From Clostridiales bacterium (GTDB lineage Bacteria; Bacillota; Clostridia; Christensenellales; UBA1242), in the NCBI GenBank assembly GCA_015055515.1, contig SVIC01000003.1, positions 79,435 to 123,733 on the forward strand: DNA of 44,299 nucleotides, in the 5' to 3' direction. Under the pieces are notes generated by a model, which searched no databases, was not told where the DNA came from, and saw nothing but the letters and a program-made list of their open reading frames with translations. The position numbers were made by a program, and so were the translations under genes. Of the stretch, positions 34,233-41,452 are shown piece by piece (the first letter of the stretch is position 1; each line of letters opens with the position of its first letter).

Positions 34233-35147
34233 TTAGTCTATCTCTTTCTCATCTGATGTATCTGCTAGTCTAGGATCTGCCATTGATACATTCACAACAG
34301 TACAAGAAAAACTTTCTTTACTATTTTCTTTCTTCTCTGCTTTTAATTTCTCCGCCCTAGACTGCAAATATCTAGTCAATCCATCATTATCCTCTACATG
34401 ATACACCATATCACCATAAGATGCAATATTAGGATCAAGTGCTGGCAACATATCCATCCAACCATACCAGCCAATATTTTTATCTTCATTTGTACTAGAT
34501 GAAATGTTCCATTTTCTATAAAATTGCTCTACTGTAGGCATTTCACAATCACAAGTCTCAATAACATATGGCTTATTATGCTTAGAACACAAATGCACTA
34601 TAGTATCTATCGCAGAACAAGGACATCTGCCCACAACCATGTCATAATCCATCACACTAGTAGACTTTGTGAAATAATCTCTAATACCCTCTACATTTAG
34701 CCGTTTTAGACACTCTGTAGATATCCAATAATCTTTATCCATAGCAGTAACATGTCTATCCCTACCTAGAATAATAGATGAAGTAGGCATATATCCAGGA
34801 CCGACTTCTAAAACATGTGAAATGGACTTATCTGAAATTGCCTTATCTACAATGCTTGCAAATGTTTTTTGCTCTTTTGAATCAATATTATAAGATAGTG
34901 AGTCTATAAAATTATCCAATTCATTAACAAGATGGTCATGAGTATATCTTGCATAATATTTGTTAATAAGTTCTATATTGTTAAAAAGAAATCCCCTAAA
35001 TTCATTAGGAGAATTAACAAAACCCTCATAATCTTCTACCATAACGGAGGTGTATTTGCTATATAGGTCTATTAACTTAGTAAATAACATATCATCGTCT
35101 CTTCGTAATCTATTAACAATGAATTCATCCAATACTTTATTTGTCAT
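34233..35147 (-). CDS. Putative SAM-dependent methyltransferase-like protein
   Basis: A 304-residue protein with an N-terminal helical part (about 100 residues) and a Rossmann-type segment: HVLEVGPGYMPTSS (residues 111-124) resembles motif I, VTAMDKD supplies the acidic residue after strand 2, and YDMVVGRCPCSAI occupies the position of the catalytic motif. The C-terminal 50 residues are Lys/Glu-rich. The substrate is unknown, and loss of methyltransferase activity is possible. GGTGA precedes the ATG. Single-gene unit with its own promoter and terminator. Confidence 0.65.
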   Translation of the reverse strand: MTNKVLDEFIVNRLRRDDDMLFTKLIDLYSKYTSVMVEDYEGFVNSPNEFRGFLFNNIELINKYYARYTHDHLVNELDNFIDSLSYNIDSKEQKTFASIVDKAISDKSISHVLEVGPGYMPTSSIILGRDRHVTAMDKDYWISTECLKRLNVEGIRDYFTKSTSVMDYDMVVGRCPCSAIDTIVHLCSKHNKPYVIETCDCEMPTVEQFYRKWNISSSTNEDKNIGWYGWMDMLPALDPNIASYGDMVYHVEDNDGLTRYLQSRAEKLKAEKKENSKESFSCTVVNVSMADPRLADTSDEKEID

Positions 35148-35174
35148 TTAATCACCAATATTTTATGTAAATAT

Positions 35175-35202
35175 ATCTTACCACACATTTACAGAATGTC
35201 AA
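35175..35202 (-). promoter_or_regulatory. Promoter of the 34233-35147 gene
   Basis: TTGACA and TAAGAT on the minus strand are separated by 16 nt, about 28 nt upstream of the start codon. Confidence 0.7.
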
Positions 35203-35221
35203 TATTTAATAAAAAAAACAC

Positions 35222-35414
35222 CTCGCGGTAGTTTTAATTGGCTTATCAATGTAGTGATTCATATATGTGACCGATTAGGTCATATACCTCGGGTGGATTG
35301 GCTACGGCCAAGACAGAGTCCCGACCCGTTTGCCGGGCAGTAGTCCCGGCTGTACCCTAGGTTCCACAACATAGTTGTGGTCAGATGAATATCTGCCAGA
35401 ATTCTACTGCAGAG
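35222..35414 (+). ncRNA. GC-rich multi-helix noncoding RNA, unidentified (raiA motif to be tested first)
   Basis: A 193-nt GC-rich island in AT-rich DNA with no credible ORF. Its ends pair: CTCGCGGTAG (35222-35231) with CTACTGCAGAG (35404-35414, one bulged A), continued by AATT and GGC pairs. Inside lie five hairpins: 35264-35286 (9 bp), 35290-35328 (CGGGT/ACCCG enclosing TTGGC-TACG-GCCAA), 35332-35350 (GCCGGG/CCCGGC), 35364-35380 (CCACAAC/GTTGTGG) and 35382-35395. Two helices hold a G-U pair on the plus strand that would be A-C on the minus, and C(UACG)G is a stable tetraloop only on plus, so I assign plus. Against this, no good plus-strand promoter is visible. The size and taxonomic setting suggest the raiA RNA; this is a guess. 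Confidence 0.65.
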
Positions 35415-35443
35415 CAAAAAAGCACAACTCGAAAGTTGTGCTT
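35415..35443 (-). terminator. Terminator of tRNA-Asn, possibly shared with the plus-strand RNA
   Basis: AAGCACAACT/AGTTGTGCTT with a TTCG loop on the minus strand and a run of six T. On the plus strand it follows the ncRNA directly and has a weaker TTTGATTT tail. Confidence 0.85.
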
Positions 35444-35448
35444 TGATT

Positions 35449-35523
35449 TGGCTCCTCAGGTAGGATTCGAACCTACGACCTATCGGTTAACAGCCGAGTG
35501 CTCCACCACTGAGCTACTGAGGA
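35449..35523 (-). tRNA. tRNA-Asn, anticodon GUU, CCA encoded
   Basis: A 75-nt cloverleaf on the minus strand: acceptor TCCTCAG/CTGAGGA, discriminator G, encoded CCA, D-arm AGCTCAGTGGTGGAGC, anticodon stem with loop CTGTTAA (anticodon GTT), T-arm GTAGGTTCGAATCCTAC. Confidence 0.97.
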
Positions 35524-35534
35524 TTACGCATTAC

Positions 35535-35563
35535 ATTATATGCATAATTTGTGCCGTTGTCAA
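35535..35563 (-). promoter_or_regulatory. Promoter of tRNA-Asn
   Basis: TTGACA and TATAAT on the minus strand are separated by 17 nt, 12 nt ahead of the tRNA: an exact consensus, as expected of a tRNA gene. Confidence 0.9.
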
Positions 35564-35605
35564 CTATTTTTTTCAATTTTACAAAAATATTTTTTAATTT
35601 TTAGT

Positions 35606-36922
35606 TTATATATCATTTTTCATCAGCTTTGCAAGACTATAGTTAGAGTATTTGTCGTCATCTGTAACCTCTTTTATTACTTTTACAAAATCAGGCAACA
35701 TATATTCTTGGTTAATATCATTTAATTCTATCTCTAATATTGCCTTGTCTTTCCAGAATGGATAGATATCAATTTCTATATATTGATTATTATATACTAT
35801 ACAATACCTAGTCTTTCTAATCTGACCACGCGTATAGTCTGCATTCATCATCAGCGACAAATACTCATCCTTGGTTATTCTCTTCTCTGTCTCAAGCTTG
35901 TCTCCAGCAGATACCAACTTCTTAACAGTCTTGGTATAAACAAAGTTATTACCCTCGCCCCTTTGTCTAATCCTAACCTCCTCATTACCTATAGGCTTTA
36001 GATATGTCTGTATTATTTCCACAGACTTAGATGTATATCTATTTATCTGACTAATCTCTGGCATTTCTATAAGGAATTTTCGTTCTATTTCATGAGGTGT
36101 TGGAGCACCTAAGAAAGCAGATATTTCTTTCAACAAATTCTTCATTTTGTCCTCAAACTTAGGACTATTGTCTATTACACGCAAGTGTGGATGTCCTGCC
36201 CATGCAGATAGCGTTCTATCATCTGCTAGCACTGCCTCATCTGCAGTCTCATATCGGGCTTTGTTTGTCTCCAGAGTATATTCTTCTTTTAATCCTTTTG
36301 CAGCGGTTACTAGATGGAATACCGCATCATAACCATCTCTTAATTCTATCTCATTTTGCCCTAAAATACGCAATATTTGCTTATATTCAATATCTGTACA
36401 ATATGCTTTGCCATCTAGCACGCCTCTATCGCATACTATTAAGATTTTATCAGAAACAGAGTTCTTTAATGCAGTCTCCTCAAACAACTTTTCCTTCATT
36501 AATTGATTGGTAGTAATCGCTAACTGAAAATCAAGATTAGATGACATATTCTTTCTAGAAAATCCTGCCAATATAACCTCTGTAGCACACTCTGGAACAA
36601 ACACCACCATATAACCTTTCTTAGTGTACTCTTCTTGAATCCAACTGAATGCCGTAGATTTACCAGCACAAGGCCCACCAGTGATGACTATTTTTCTCAC
36701 TTCTTTCTTGTCCAGATTAACCGAATCTAGCAAGTTCTCCATAGACACTTCGAATATCTTGCTAAGTTTGTACAACTGCTCTAGTGCTGGCTTGCTTTCG
36801 CCTGTCTCCCACTTCGATACAGCCTTGTTTGTCACTCCTACCATAGCACCCAACTCGCCCTGCGACAAAGCTAGTTCCTTTCTAAGATTATATAGATATG
36901 TTCCGAATTTATAATCTCTCAT
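35606..36922 (-). CDS. Xre HTH - AAA ATPase (NadR-like) - CYTH triple-domain protein
   Basis: A 438-residue fusion of three domains. Residues 1-65 are an Xre-type helix-turn-helix (LRKELALSQGELGAMVGVTNKAVSKWETGESKP). Residues 75-270 are a small P-loop ATPase of the AAA_28/NadR-like kind, with Walker A GGPCAGKST (82-90) and an acidic strand IVCDRGVLDG (162-171). Residues 277-438 are a CYTH/triphosphate-tunnel domain with the ExExK signature at 278-282 (EIERKFLI) and a later EIDIYPFWKDKAILEIE strand. AAA_28 plus CYTH without HTH is known from TTD14-type proteins. The product may sense or hydrolyse a nucleotide triphosphate and control transcription; that is inference. GGAGG precedes the ATG. 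Confidence 0.85.
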   Translation of the reverse strand: MRDYKFGTYLYNLRKELALSQGELGAMVGVTNKAVSKWETGESKPALEQLYKLSKIFEVSMENLLDSVNLDKKEVRKIVITGGPCAGKSTAFSWIQEEYTKKGYMVVFVPECATEVILAGFSRKNMSSNLDFQLAITTNQLMKEKLFEETALKNSVSDKILIVCDRGVLDGKAYCTDIEYKQILRILGQNEIELRDGYDAVFHLVTAAKGLKEEYTLETNKARYETADEAVLADDRTLSAWAGHPHLRVIDNSPKFEDKMKNLLKEISAFLGAPTPHEIERKFLIEMPEISQINRYTSKSVEIIQTYLKPIGNEEVRIRQRGEGNNFVYTKTVKKLVSAGDKLETEKRITKDEYLSLMMNADYTRGQIRKTRYCIVYNNQYIEIDIYPFWKDKAILEIELNDINQEYMLPDFVKVIKEVTDDDKYSNYSLAKLMKNDI

Positions 36923-36949
36923 ACACCCTCCAACCTAAATCCTAACCAT

Positions 36950-36977
36950 GTTATACCACAAAAAGTCTCAATCACAA
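36950..36977 (-). promoter_or_regulatory. Promoter of the HTH-AAA-CYTH gene
   Basis: TTGTGA and TATAAC on the minus strand are separated by 16 nt, about 28 nt ahead of the ATG. Confidence 0.5.
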
Positions 36978-37047
36978 AGCAGTTCAATATCGAATGGTGG
37001 TAGATTATCTAATAATTACAACTCTCTTATATCGACAAAATTCGCTA

Positions 37048-37077
37048 TTGACAGATGCTATAGAGGTGTGGTAAAAT
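37048..37077 (+). promoter_or_regulatory. Promoter of the small membrane protein gene at 37129
   Basis: TTGACA and TAAAAT are separated by 18 nt, about 50 nt upstream of the start. It is divergent from the HTH-AAA-CYTH promoter, about 70 bp away. Confidence 0.65.
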
Positions 37078-37128
37078 ATCGGTACAAATTGTAAATATCA
37101 CATATGATTAACAGTAAAGAGGTAAGCA

Positions 37129-37407
37129 ATGGATAACAAAAACATGAAAAGAATATCTAATATAATGTATACATTAGCAGCAGTATCAGTGCTTGGCACA
37201 TACGTAACACTACATGCAGCAAATGTAATAGATAAAGACTTATCTAACAAGAACTTAACATACACTAGTGAAGAAAGAGAAGAGGCAGAAAACAACAGAA
37301 GAGGCCTTATTGATGCAGGATGTTACACTATGGGAACTACTGTTCTATTTGGAGCAAGTGGTGCGATCTTAAGCAGACTGGGTAAAGATAACGATATGGA
37401 GAAATAA
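37129..37407 (+). CDS. Small membrane protein, 92 aa, two helices
   Basis: I do not recognise the family. A short charged N-terminus precedes a hydrophobic helix (about residues 10-32), a charged middle (TSEEREEAENNRRGL), and a second weaker helix (about 60-82) ending in RLGKDNDMEK. GAGGT lies 6 nt before the ATG. It is divergent from the HTH-AAA-CYTH gene, so it is a plausible target of that protein, though I see no shared operator. It ends in a bidirectional terminator shared with trpS. Confidence 0.7.
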   Translation: MDNKNMKRISNIMYTLAAVSVLGTYVTLHAANVIDKDLSNKNLTYTSEEREEAENNRRGLIDAGCYTMGTTVLFGASGAILSRLGKDNDMEK

Positions 37408-37414
37408 TAAACAC

Positions 37415-37452
37415 AAAAAATACTTATCAGCAAATTGATAAGTATTTTTTTT
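37415..37452. terminator. Bidirectional terminator between the membrane protein gene and trpS
   Basis: TACTTATCA/TGATAAGTA with a 6-nt loop is flanked by six A and eight T. The T-run reaches into the trpS stop codon. Confidence 0.88.
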
Positions 37453-38440
37453 ATTGTAACCCCATTGATTGTTTCACTCTAAACAAAGTTTCTTTTGCTA
37501 TGGTCTCTGCTTGCTTAGCCCCCTCAACAAGTATATGATTCTGAAGTTCTTCATCGCAATATATTCTATACTTTGCTTGAATATCTCTTAATAAATCAGC
37601 CACTACTTCCGCCACTTCCCTTTTGAATTCACCATATCCTCTACCCAGATATCTTTGTTCGATACTCGAAAAATCCTCTCCAGTTATCTTGCTAAGTATA
37701 CTCATTAAATTAGATATACCTGGTTGATTATCCTCATCAAAGTGAACTCTATTATAACCGTCTGTTACTGCACTCATAATTTTTTTCTTAGCAATGTCAA
37801 TATCATCCAGCAAGAATATTGTGCCTTTATTATTTCCATCATCAGACTTGTTCATTTTTTCTAGCGGATTTTGTAAATTCAATATCTTATTACCCACTGG
37901 CGCAACATATACATCTGGCATTTCAAATGTATTACCATATCTCTTATTAAATCTTTCTGCTAAATCCCTAGTTAATTCGACATGTTGTTGTTGATCCTTA
38001 CCAACCGGTACAATATGTGTATTGTACAACAAAATATCTGCAACCATCAATGTGGGATATACAAATAGCCCTGTATCTACGCCATCTTTGTGGCAAGTAT
38101 TCGCTTTACTTTTGTACTGAGTCATCCTAGACAATTCACTAATCTTTGTCTGAAAAGTCATAATAAAGCCAAGAGTACCATGCTCTAATACGTCACTTTG
38201 CTTAAATATTGTAGTTCTTTTAGGATCCACCCCGCAAGCCAAATACATAGCAATAGCATCTTTTATCGCATGTTTCAACTTCTTTGGCTCTATATAACTG
38301 GTTATCGCATGCAAATCGGCTAAAAAAATGTAACTATCATATAGTTCTTGTTTATCAACAAAATTCTTGATCGCTCCTAAATAATTCCCAAGTGTCAAGC
38401 TACCACTAGGCCTAACACCTGTTAACATTGTTTTTCTCAT
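37451..38440 (-). CDS. trpS: Tryptophanyl-tRNA synthetase
   Basis: A class I synthetase charging tRNA-Trp, 329 residues, normal length. The N-terminus has TGVRPSGSLTLGNYLGAIKNF with the TxGN form of the HIGH motif, and the second signature loop reads KMNKSD (KMSKS in most). The region VADILLYNTHIVPVGKDQQQHVELTRDLAERFN is typical of TrpRS. AAGGAG lies 9 nt before the ATG. The gene is preceded by a leader-peptide attenuator rather than a T-box. Confidence 0.96.
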   Translation of the reverse strand: MRKTMLTGVRPSGSLTLGNYLGAIKNFVDKQELYDSYIFLADLHAITSYIEPKKLKHAIKDAIAMYLACGVDPKRTTIFKQSDVLEHGTLGFIMTFQTKISELSRMTQYKSKANTCHKDGVDTGLFVYPTLMVADILLYNTHIVPVGKDQQQHVELTRDLAERFNKRYGNTFEMPDVYVAPVGNKILNLQNPLEKMNKSDDGNNKGTIFLLDDIDIAKKKIMSAVTDGYNRVHFDEDNQPGISNLMSILSKITGEDFSSIEQRYLGRGYGEFKREVAEVVADLLRDIQAKYRIYCDEELQNHILVEGAKQAETIAKETLFRVKQSMGLQ

Positions 38441-38460
38441 AATATAATCTCCTTTTTAAT

Positions 38461-38632
38461 AAAAAAGCCCGTTGTTAATTCTTTTACAAAACATACCAAC
38501 GGGCCTATAGATTTATATTATAATGCTTTAATCCATTCATATGTTCTGTGACGCACGAAAAAGCATTCACAAAACATAAGTGTATTTGCGAACGCTAGGT
38601 TATTGACGCCACCAAATAAATGAACTAAACAT
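38461..38632 (-). promoter_or_regulatory. Trp-codon leader-peptide attenuator of trpS
   Basis: After the leader peptide come region 1 TATGTTTTGTGA (38567-38578) and region 2 TCACAGAACATA (38540-38551), which form a 12-bp hairpin. TATGTTTTGT recurs (region 3, 38486-38495) in the loop of a terminator, stem CCCGTTG/CAACGGG (38461-38504) with a T-run. Region 2 can pair with region 1 or region 3. Pairing with 3 would hinder the terminator. This is the layout of ribosome-mediated attenuation. How a ribosome stalled on the Trp codons frees region 2 is not clear, because region 1 lies 30 nt downstream. Confidence 0.75.
38600..38632 (-). CDS. trpS leader peptide MFSSFIWWRQ
   Basis: A ten-codon ORF with GAGGAGG 6 nt before its ATG. 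It encodes MFSSFIWWRQ with two adjacent Trp codons (TGG TGG) and a TAA stop. It lies between a consensus promoter and a terminator that precedes trpS. Tandem Trp codons in a tiny well-translated ORF are the hallmark of a Trp attenuator. Confidence 0.85.
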   Translation of the reverse strand: MFSSFIWWRQ

Positions 38633-38661
38633 ATTATTCCTCCTCGTATAATTATGTATTA

Positions 38662-38690
38662 ATAATATCAAAAAAATAATCAATTGTCAA
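38662..38690 (-). promoter_or_regulatory. Promoter of the trpS leader transcript
   Basis: TTGACA and TATTAT on the minus strand are separated by 17 nt, about 30 nt upstream of the leader peptide. Confidence 0.82.
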
Positions 38691-38761
38691 GATTTTGTGC
38701 AAACTGTATCATTATTATAATTATGCTGACTACTAAATATATATTAAAATTATATAAATAG

Positions 38762-38790
38762 TTGATTTTTTGTCGCACTAGTGCTAAAAT
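38762..38790 (+). promoter_or_regulatory. Promoter of valS
   Basis: TTGATT and TAAAAT are separated by 17 nt. Transcription would start near 38797. Confidence 0.6.
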
Positions 38791-38803
38791 AGTGTGTATT
38801 GAT

Positions 38804-38826
38804 AAAGGGTTTACACCCTTTTTATT
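38804..38826 (+). terminator. Terminator-like hairpin in the valS 5' leader
   Basis: AAAGGGT/ACCCTTT with a TTAC loop followed by TTATT, in a leader of only about 48 nt between promoter and ribosome site. Too short for a T-box. It may be an attenuator or an mRNA-stabilising hairpin. Confidence 0.4.
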
Positions 38827-38844
38827 ATAGCGCTGGAGGATAAA

Positions 38845-41265
38845 ATGCTAGATAAGAAATATAATTTTGCAGAAAAAGAAGCAAAATGGCAAAACTATTG
38901 GTTTGATAACGATATTTACAAATTTGATGAGAGTGGGACAAAGCAAGTATATTCTATAGATACCCCACCACCTACCGTTAATGGTAAGATACACATGGGA
39001 CACCTTAGTTCATACATGCATATTGAGACTATTGCAAGACATCACAGAATGATGGGAGAGAATGTATACTTCCCATTCGGATTTGATGACAACGGTCTAC
39101 CTACTGAAAGATATGTAGAGAAGATTATAAAGAAGCGTGCTTACGAACTTCCTAGACAGACATTTATTAATATATGTCTAGATGAGACTAAGAAGTTAGA
39201 GAGTGAGTTCTTCGATCTATACAAGTCTGCTGGATTTAGTTGCAATCTAAAGGAACATTATTCATCTATATCTCCTAGGACTCAGAAGATAAGCCAACAC
39301 TCATTCATTGAGTTATACAAGAAAGGCAAGATATACCACGCAGAAGCACCTGCACTATGGTGTACAGAGTGTATGACTGCTTGTGCTCAGAGTGAATTAG
39401 AGGATAAAGAGTTAGATAGCACATTCAATTACTTAAAGTTCTATATTGCAGGAACTGATGAGTATATAACAGTAGCAACTACTAGACCAGAGATGCTATG
39501 TGGCGTAGTATGTGTATTCATCAATCCTAATGATGAGAAGAACAAGCATTTATTAGAGAAGAAACTAGTTGTACCATACTTTGGATATGAAGTAGAGGTA
39601 TTGACCGATGAATTAGTAGACCTTGAGAAAGGATCTGGTGTGGTTATGTGCTGTACATTCGGTGATAATGTAGACAAAGAATGGCAGAGAAAGCACAACT
39701 TACCTATCAAGGAATGTTTCTCTAGCGATGGCAAGATGACTTCCCTTGCTGGTGAATTCGAAGGAATGACAATCACCGACTGCAGAAAGGCAGTTATTGA
39801 GAAATTAAAAGAGAATGACTTACTTATCAAGCAAGAGAACATTACTCACGCAGTATCTACACATGACAGATGTGGAACACCTATTGAGATTGCTGTAAAG
39901 AAACAATGGTTCATCGATGTATTAAATCACAAGGATGAGATATATCAAGCAGGACTAGACTGCAACTGGCATCCAAAAACTATGAGAGCAAGATATCTTA
40001 ACTGGGTAGAGAACTTGCAATGGAACTGGTGCATATCTAGACAGCGTTTCTTCGGTATCCCATTCCCAGTATGGTTCTGTAAAGATTGTGGCAAGGTAAG
40101 ATTAGCAGAAATAGACGATCTACCTGTAGATCCACTAAAGGATACTCCAAAAACACCATGCGAATGTGGATGCAATGAGTGGATTGGCGAGACAGATGTA
40201 ATGGACACATGGGCTACCAGTAGTCTAACTCCTCAGATATGTACAGATATGTTCACTGGCAAAGGCTTAGATGACAGCATGGTGCCTATGAACTTAAGAC
40301 CAAATGCACATGACAATATCAGAGTATGGGACTTCTATACTATTGTAAAGAGCCTATATCACTTTGGTAAATTGCCTTGGAAGGACTTAATGATATCTGG
40401 TTATGTTACTAGCCCAGACGGATCAAAACTAGCGAAGTCAAAGGCAAATAGTGCCAACTCCCCTCAAGACATTATAAAGACATATTCTGCCGATGTTACT
40501 AGATATTGGGCAAACAATATGACACTAGGCAAAGACACTGCATTCTCACTGACCGAATTTGACAATGGCAAGAAATTGGTTAACAAGATATGGAATGCTA
40601 GCAAATTCGTTCTTAGCTTCTTAGAAGGCTACTCACCTAGAGAAATCGAACTAGAAATTATGGATAAGTGGCTAATAGAGAAATATAAGGATCTATATGC
40701 TAGATTTATCAAGTATCTATCAAAATACGAGATTGCATTAGCACTAAATGAATTAGAGAAATTCTTCTGGTCATTCTGCGACAACTATGTAGAACTAGTT
40801 AAGAGAAGATTATATAACCCAGATATATATGGTGAGAGAGCGTGCGAGAGTGCAAAATATACTTGCTACCATGTGCTTCTAGGAATGCTTAAGATGTTCG
40901 CTCCAGTATTGCCTCATATCACAGAGGAAATATACATGGACTACTATGCTGAAAAAGAAGGAATGAAGTCAATCCACGTATCTGGTTATCACTACATGGG
41001 CGAAGTAAATGACAAAGAATTGCTTGCTAACGGCGAAAAGGTATTGGATATTGTATCGATCGTTCGACAATTCAAGTCTGAGAACAAAGTATCATTAAAG
41101 ACATTTATAGAAGATATTACCATTACTTCTAATATCAATGATTTCATTAAATTAGCCGAAGTAGATATCAAGGCAGTATCATCAGCACTTGATGTTAAAT
41201 ACCTTGATGGCGAATTCGATGTAAAAGTAGGAAATGCAATCATTGAAGAAGAGAAAACTGAATAG
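38845..41265 (+). CDS. valS: Valyl-tRNA synthetase, short form with KLAKS loop
   Basis: A class I synthetase charging tRNA-Val, 806 residues. The N-terminus has KYNFAEKEAKWQNYW and TPPPTVNGKIHMGH (HIGH motif at residues 50-53). The editing domain contains VATTRPEMLCG. Then come NWCISRQRFFGIPFPVW and zinc-binding pairs (WCTEC, FCKDCG...CECGC). The second signature loop is KLAKS (528-532), where KMSKS is standard. The C-terminal coiled-coil arm of the usual 880-950-residue enzyme is missing. The features recall archaeal-type ValRS. GGAGG lies 6 nt before the ATG. Confidence 0.93.
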   Translation: MLDKKYNFAEKEAKWQNYWFDNDIYKFDESGTKQVYSIDTPPPTVNGKIHMGHLSSYMHIETIARHHRMMGENVYFPFGFDDNGLPTERYVEKIIKKRAYELPRQTFINICLDETKKLESEFFDLYKSAGFSCNLKEHYSSISPRTQKISQHSFIELYKKGKIYHAEAPALWCTECMTACAQSELEDKELDSTFNYLKFYIAGTDEYITVATTRPEMLCGVVCVFINPNDEKNKHLLEKKLVVPYFGYEVEVLTDELVDLEKGSGVVMCCTFGDNVDKEWQRKHNLPIKECFSSDGKMTSLAGEFEGMTITDCRKAVIEKLKENDLLIKQENITHAVSTHDRCGTPIEIAVKKQWFIDVLNHKDEIYQAGLDCNWHPKTMRARYLNWVENLQWNWCISRQRFFGIPFPVWFCKDCGKVRLAEIDDLPVDPLKDTPKTPCECGCNEWIGETDVMDTWATSSLTPQICTDMFTGKGLDDSMVPMNLRPNAHDNIRVWDFYTIVKSLYHFGKLPWKDLMISGYVTSPDGSKLAKSKANSANSPQDIIKTYSADVTRYWANNMTLGKDTAFSLTEFDNGKKLVNKIWNASKFVLSFLEGYSPREIELEIMDKWLIEKYKDLYARFIKYLSKYEIALALNELEKFFWSFCDNYVELVKRRLYNPDIYGERACESAKYTCYHVLLGMLKMFAPVLPHITEEIYMDYYAEKEGMKSIHVSGYHYMGEVNDKELLANGEKVLDIVSIVRQFKSENKVSLKTFIEDITITSNINDFIKLAEVDIKAVSSALDVKYLDGEFDVKVGNAIIEEEKTE

Positions 41266-41271
41266 TATATA

Positions 41272-41304
41272 AAAGATATATCATCGTTAGATATATCTTT
41301 TTTT
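41272..41304 (+). terminator. Terminator of valS
   Basis: AAAGATATATC/GATATATCTTT with a 7-nt loop followed by TTTT, 8 nt past the valS stop codon. Confidence 0.85.
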
Positions 41305-41386
41305 CTTAAAAAAACATATAAATGTCATATTTATATTAAATAGTAGTATAAAATATAAAATATTATCAAAATAACATGAAAAATTG

Positions 41387-41416
41387 TTTACAAAAATTAA
41401 AATTGTAATATATAAT
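41387..41416 (+). promoter_or_regulatory. Promoter of the zinc-ribbon gene
   Basis: TTTACA and TATAAT are separated by 18 nt, ending about 36 nt before the ATG at 41453. It lies inside a longer open frame starting at 41384, which rules that longer start out. Confidence 0.65.
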
Positions 41417-41452
41417 ATAGTGTCAAAAATACATTTAGTCTTAGGAGAGAAT

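Noticed and set aside
35222..35414. 6S RNA, SRP RNA or tmRNA
   Set aside because: The fold is multi-branched with five short hairpins rather than a rod with a central bubble, and neither the SRP loop motif nor a tRNA-like 3' end is present.
35385..35597. 70-codon open frame across tRNA-Asn
   Set aside because: It reads through the tRNA and its terminator on the opposite strand.
38441..38700. T-box leader for trpS
   Set aside because: No AAGGTGGAACCGCGG-type core is present. A leader peptide with tandem Trp codons, alternative helices and a terminator is there instead.
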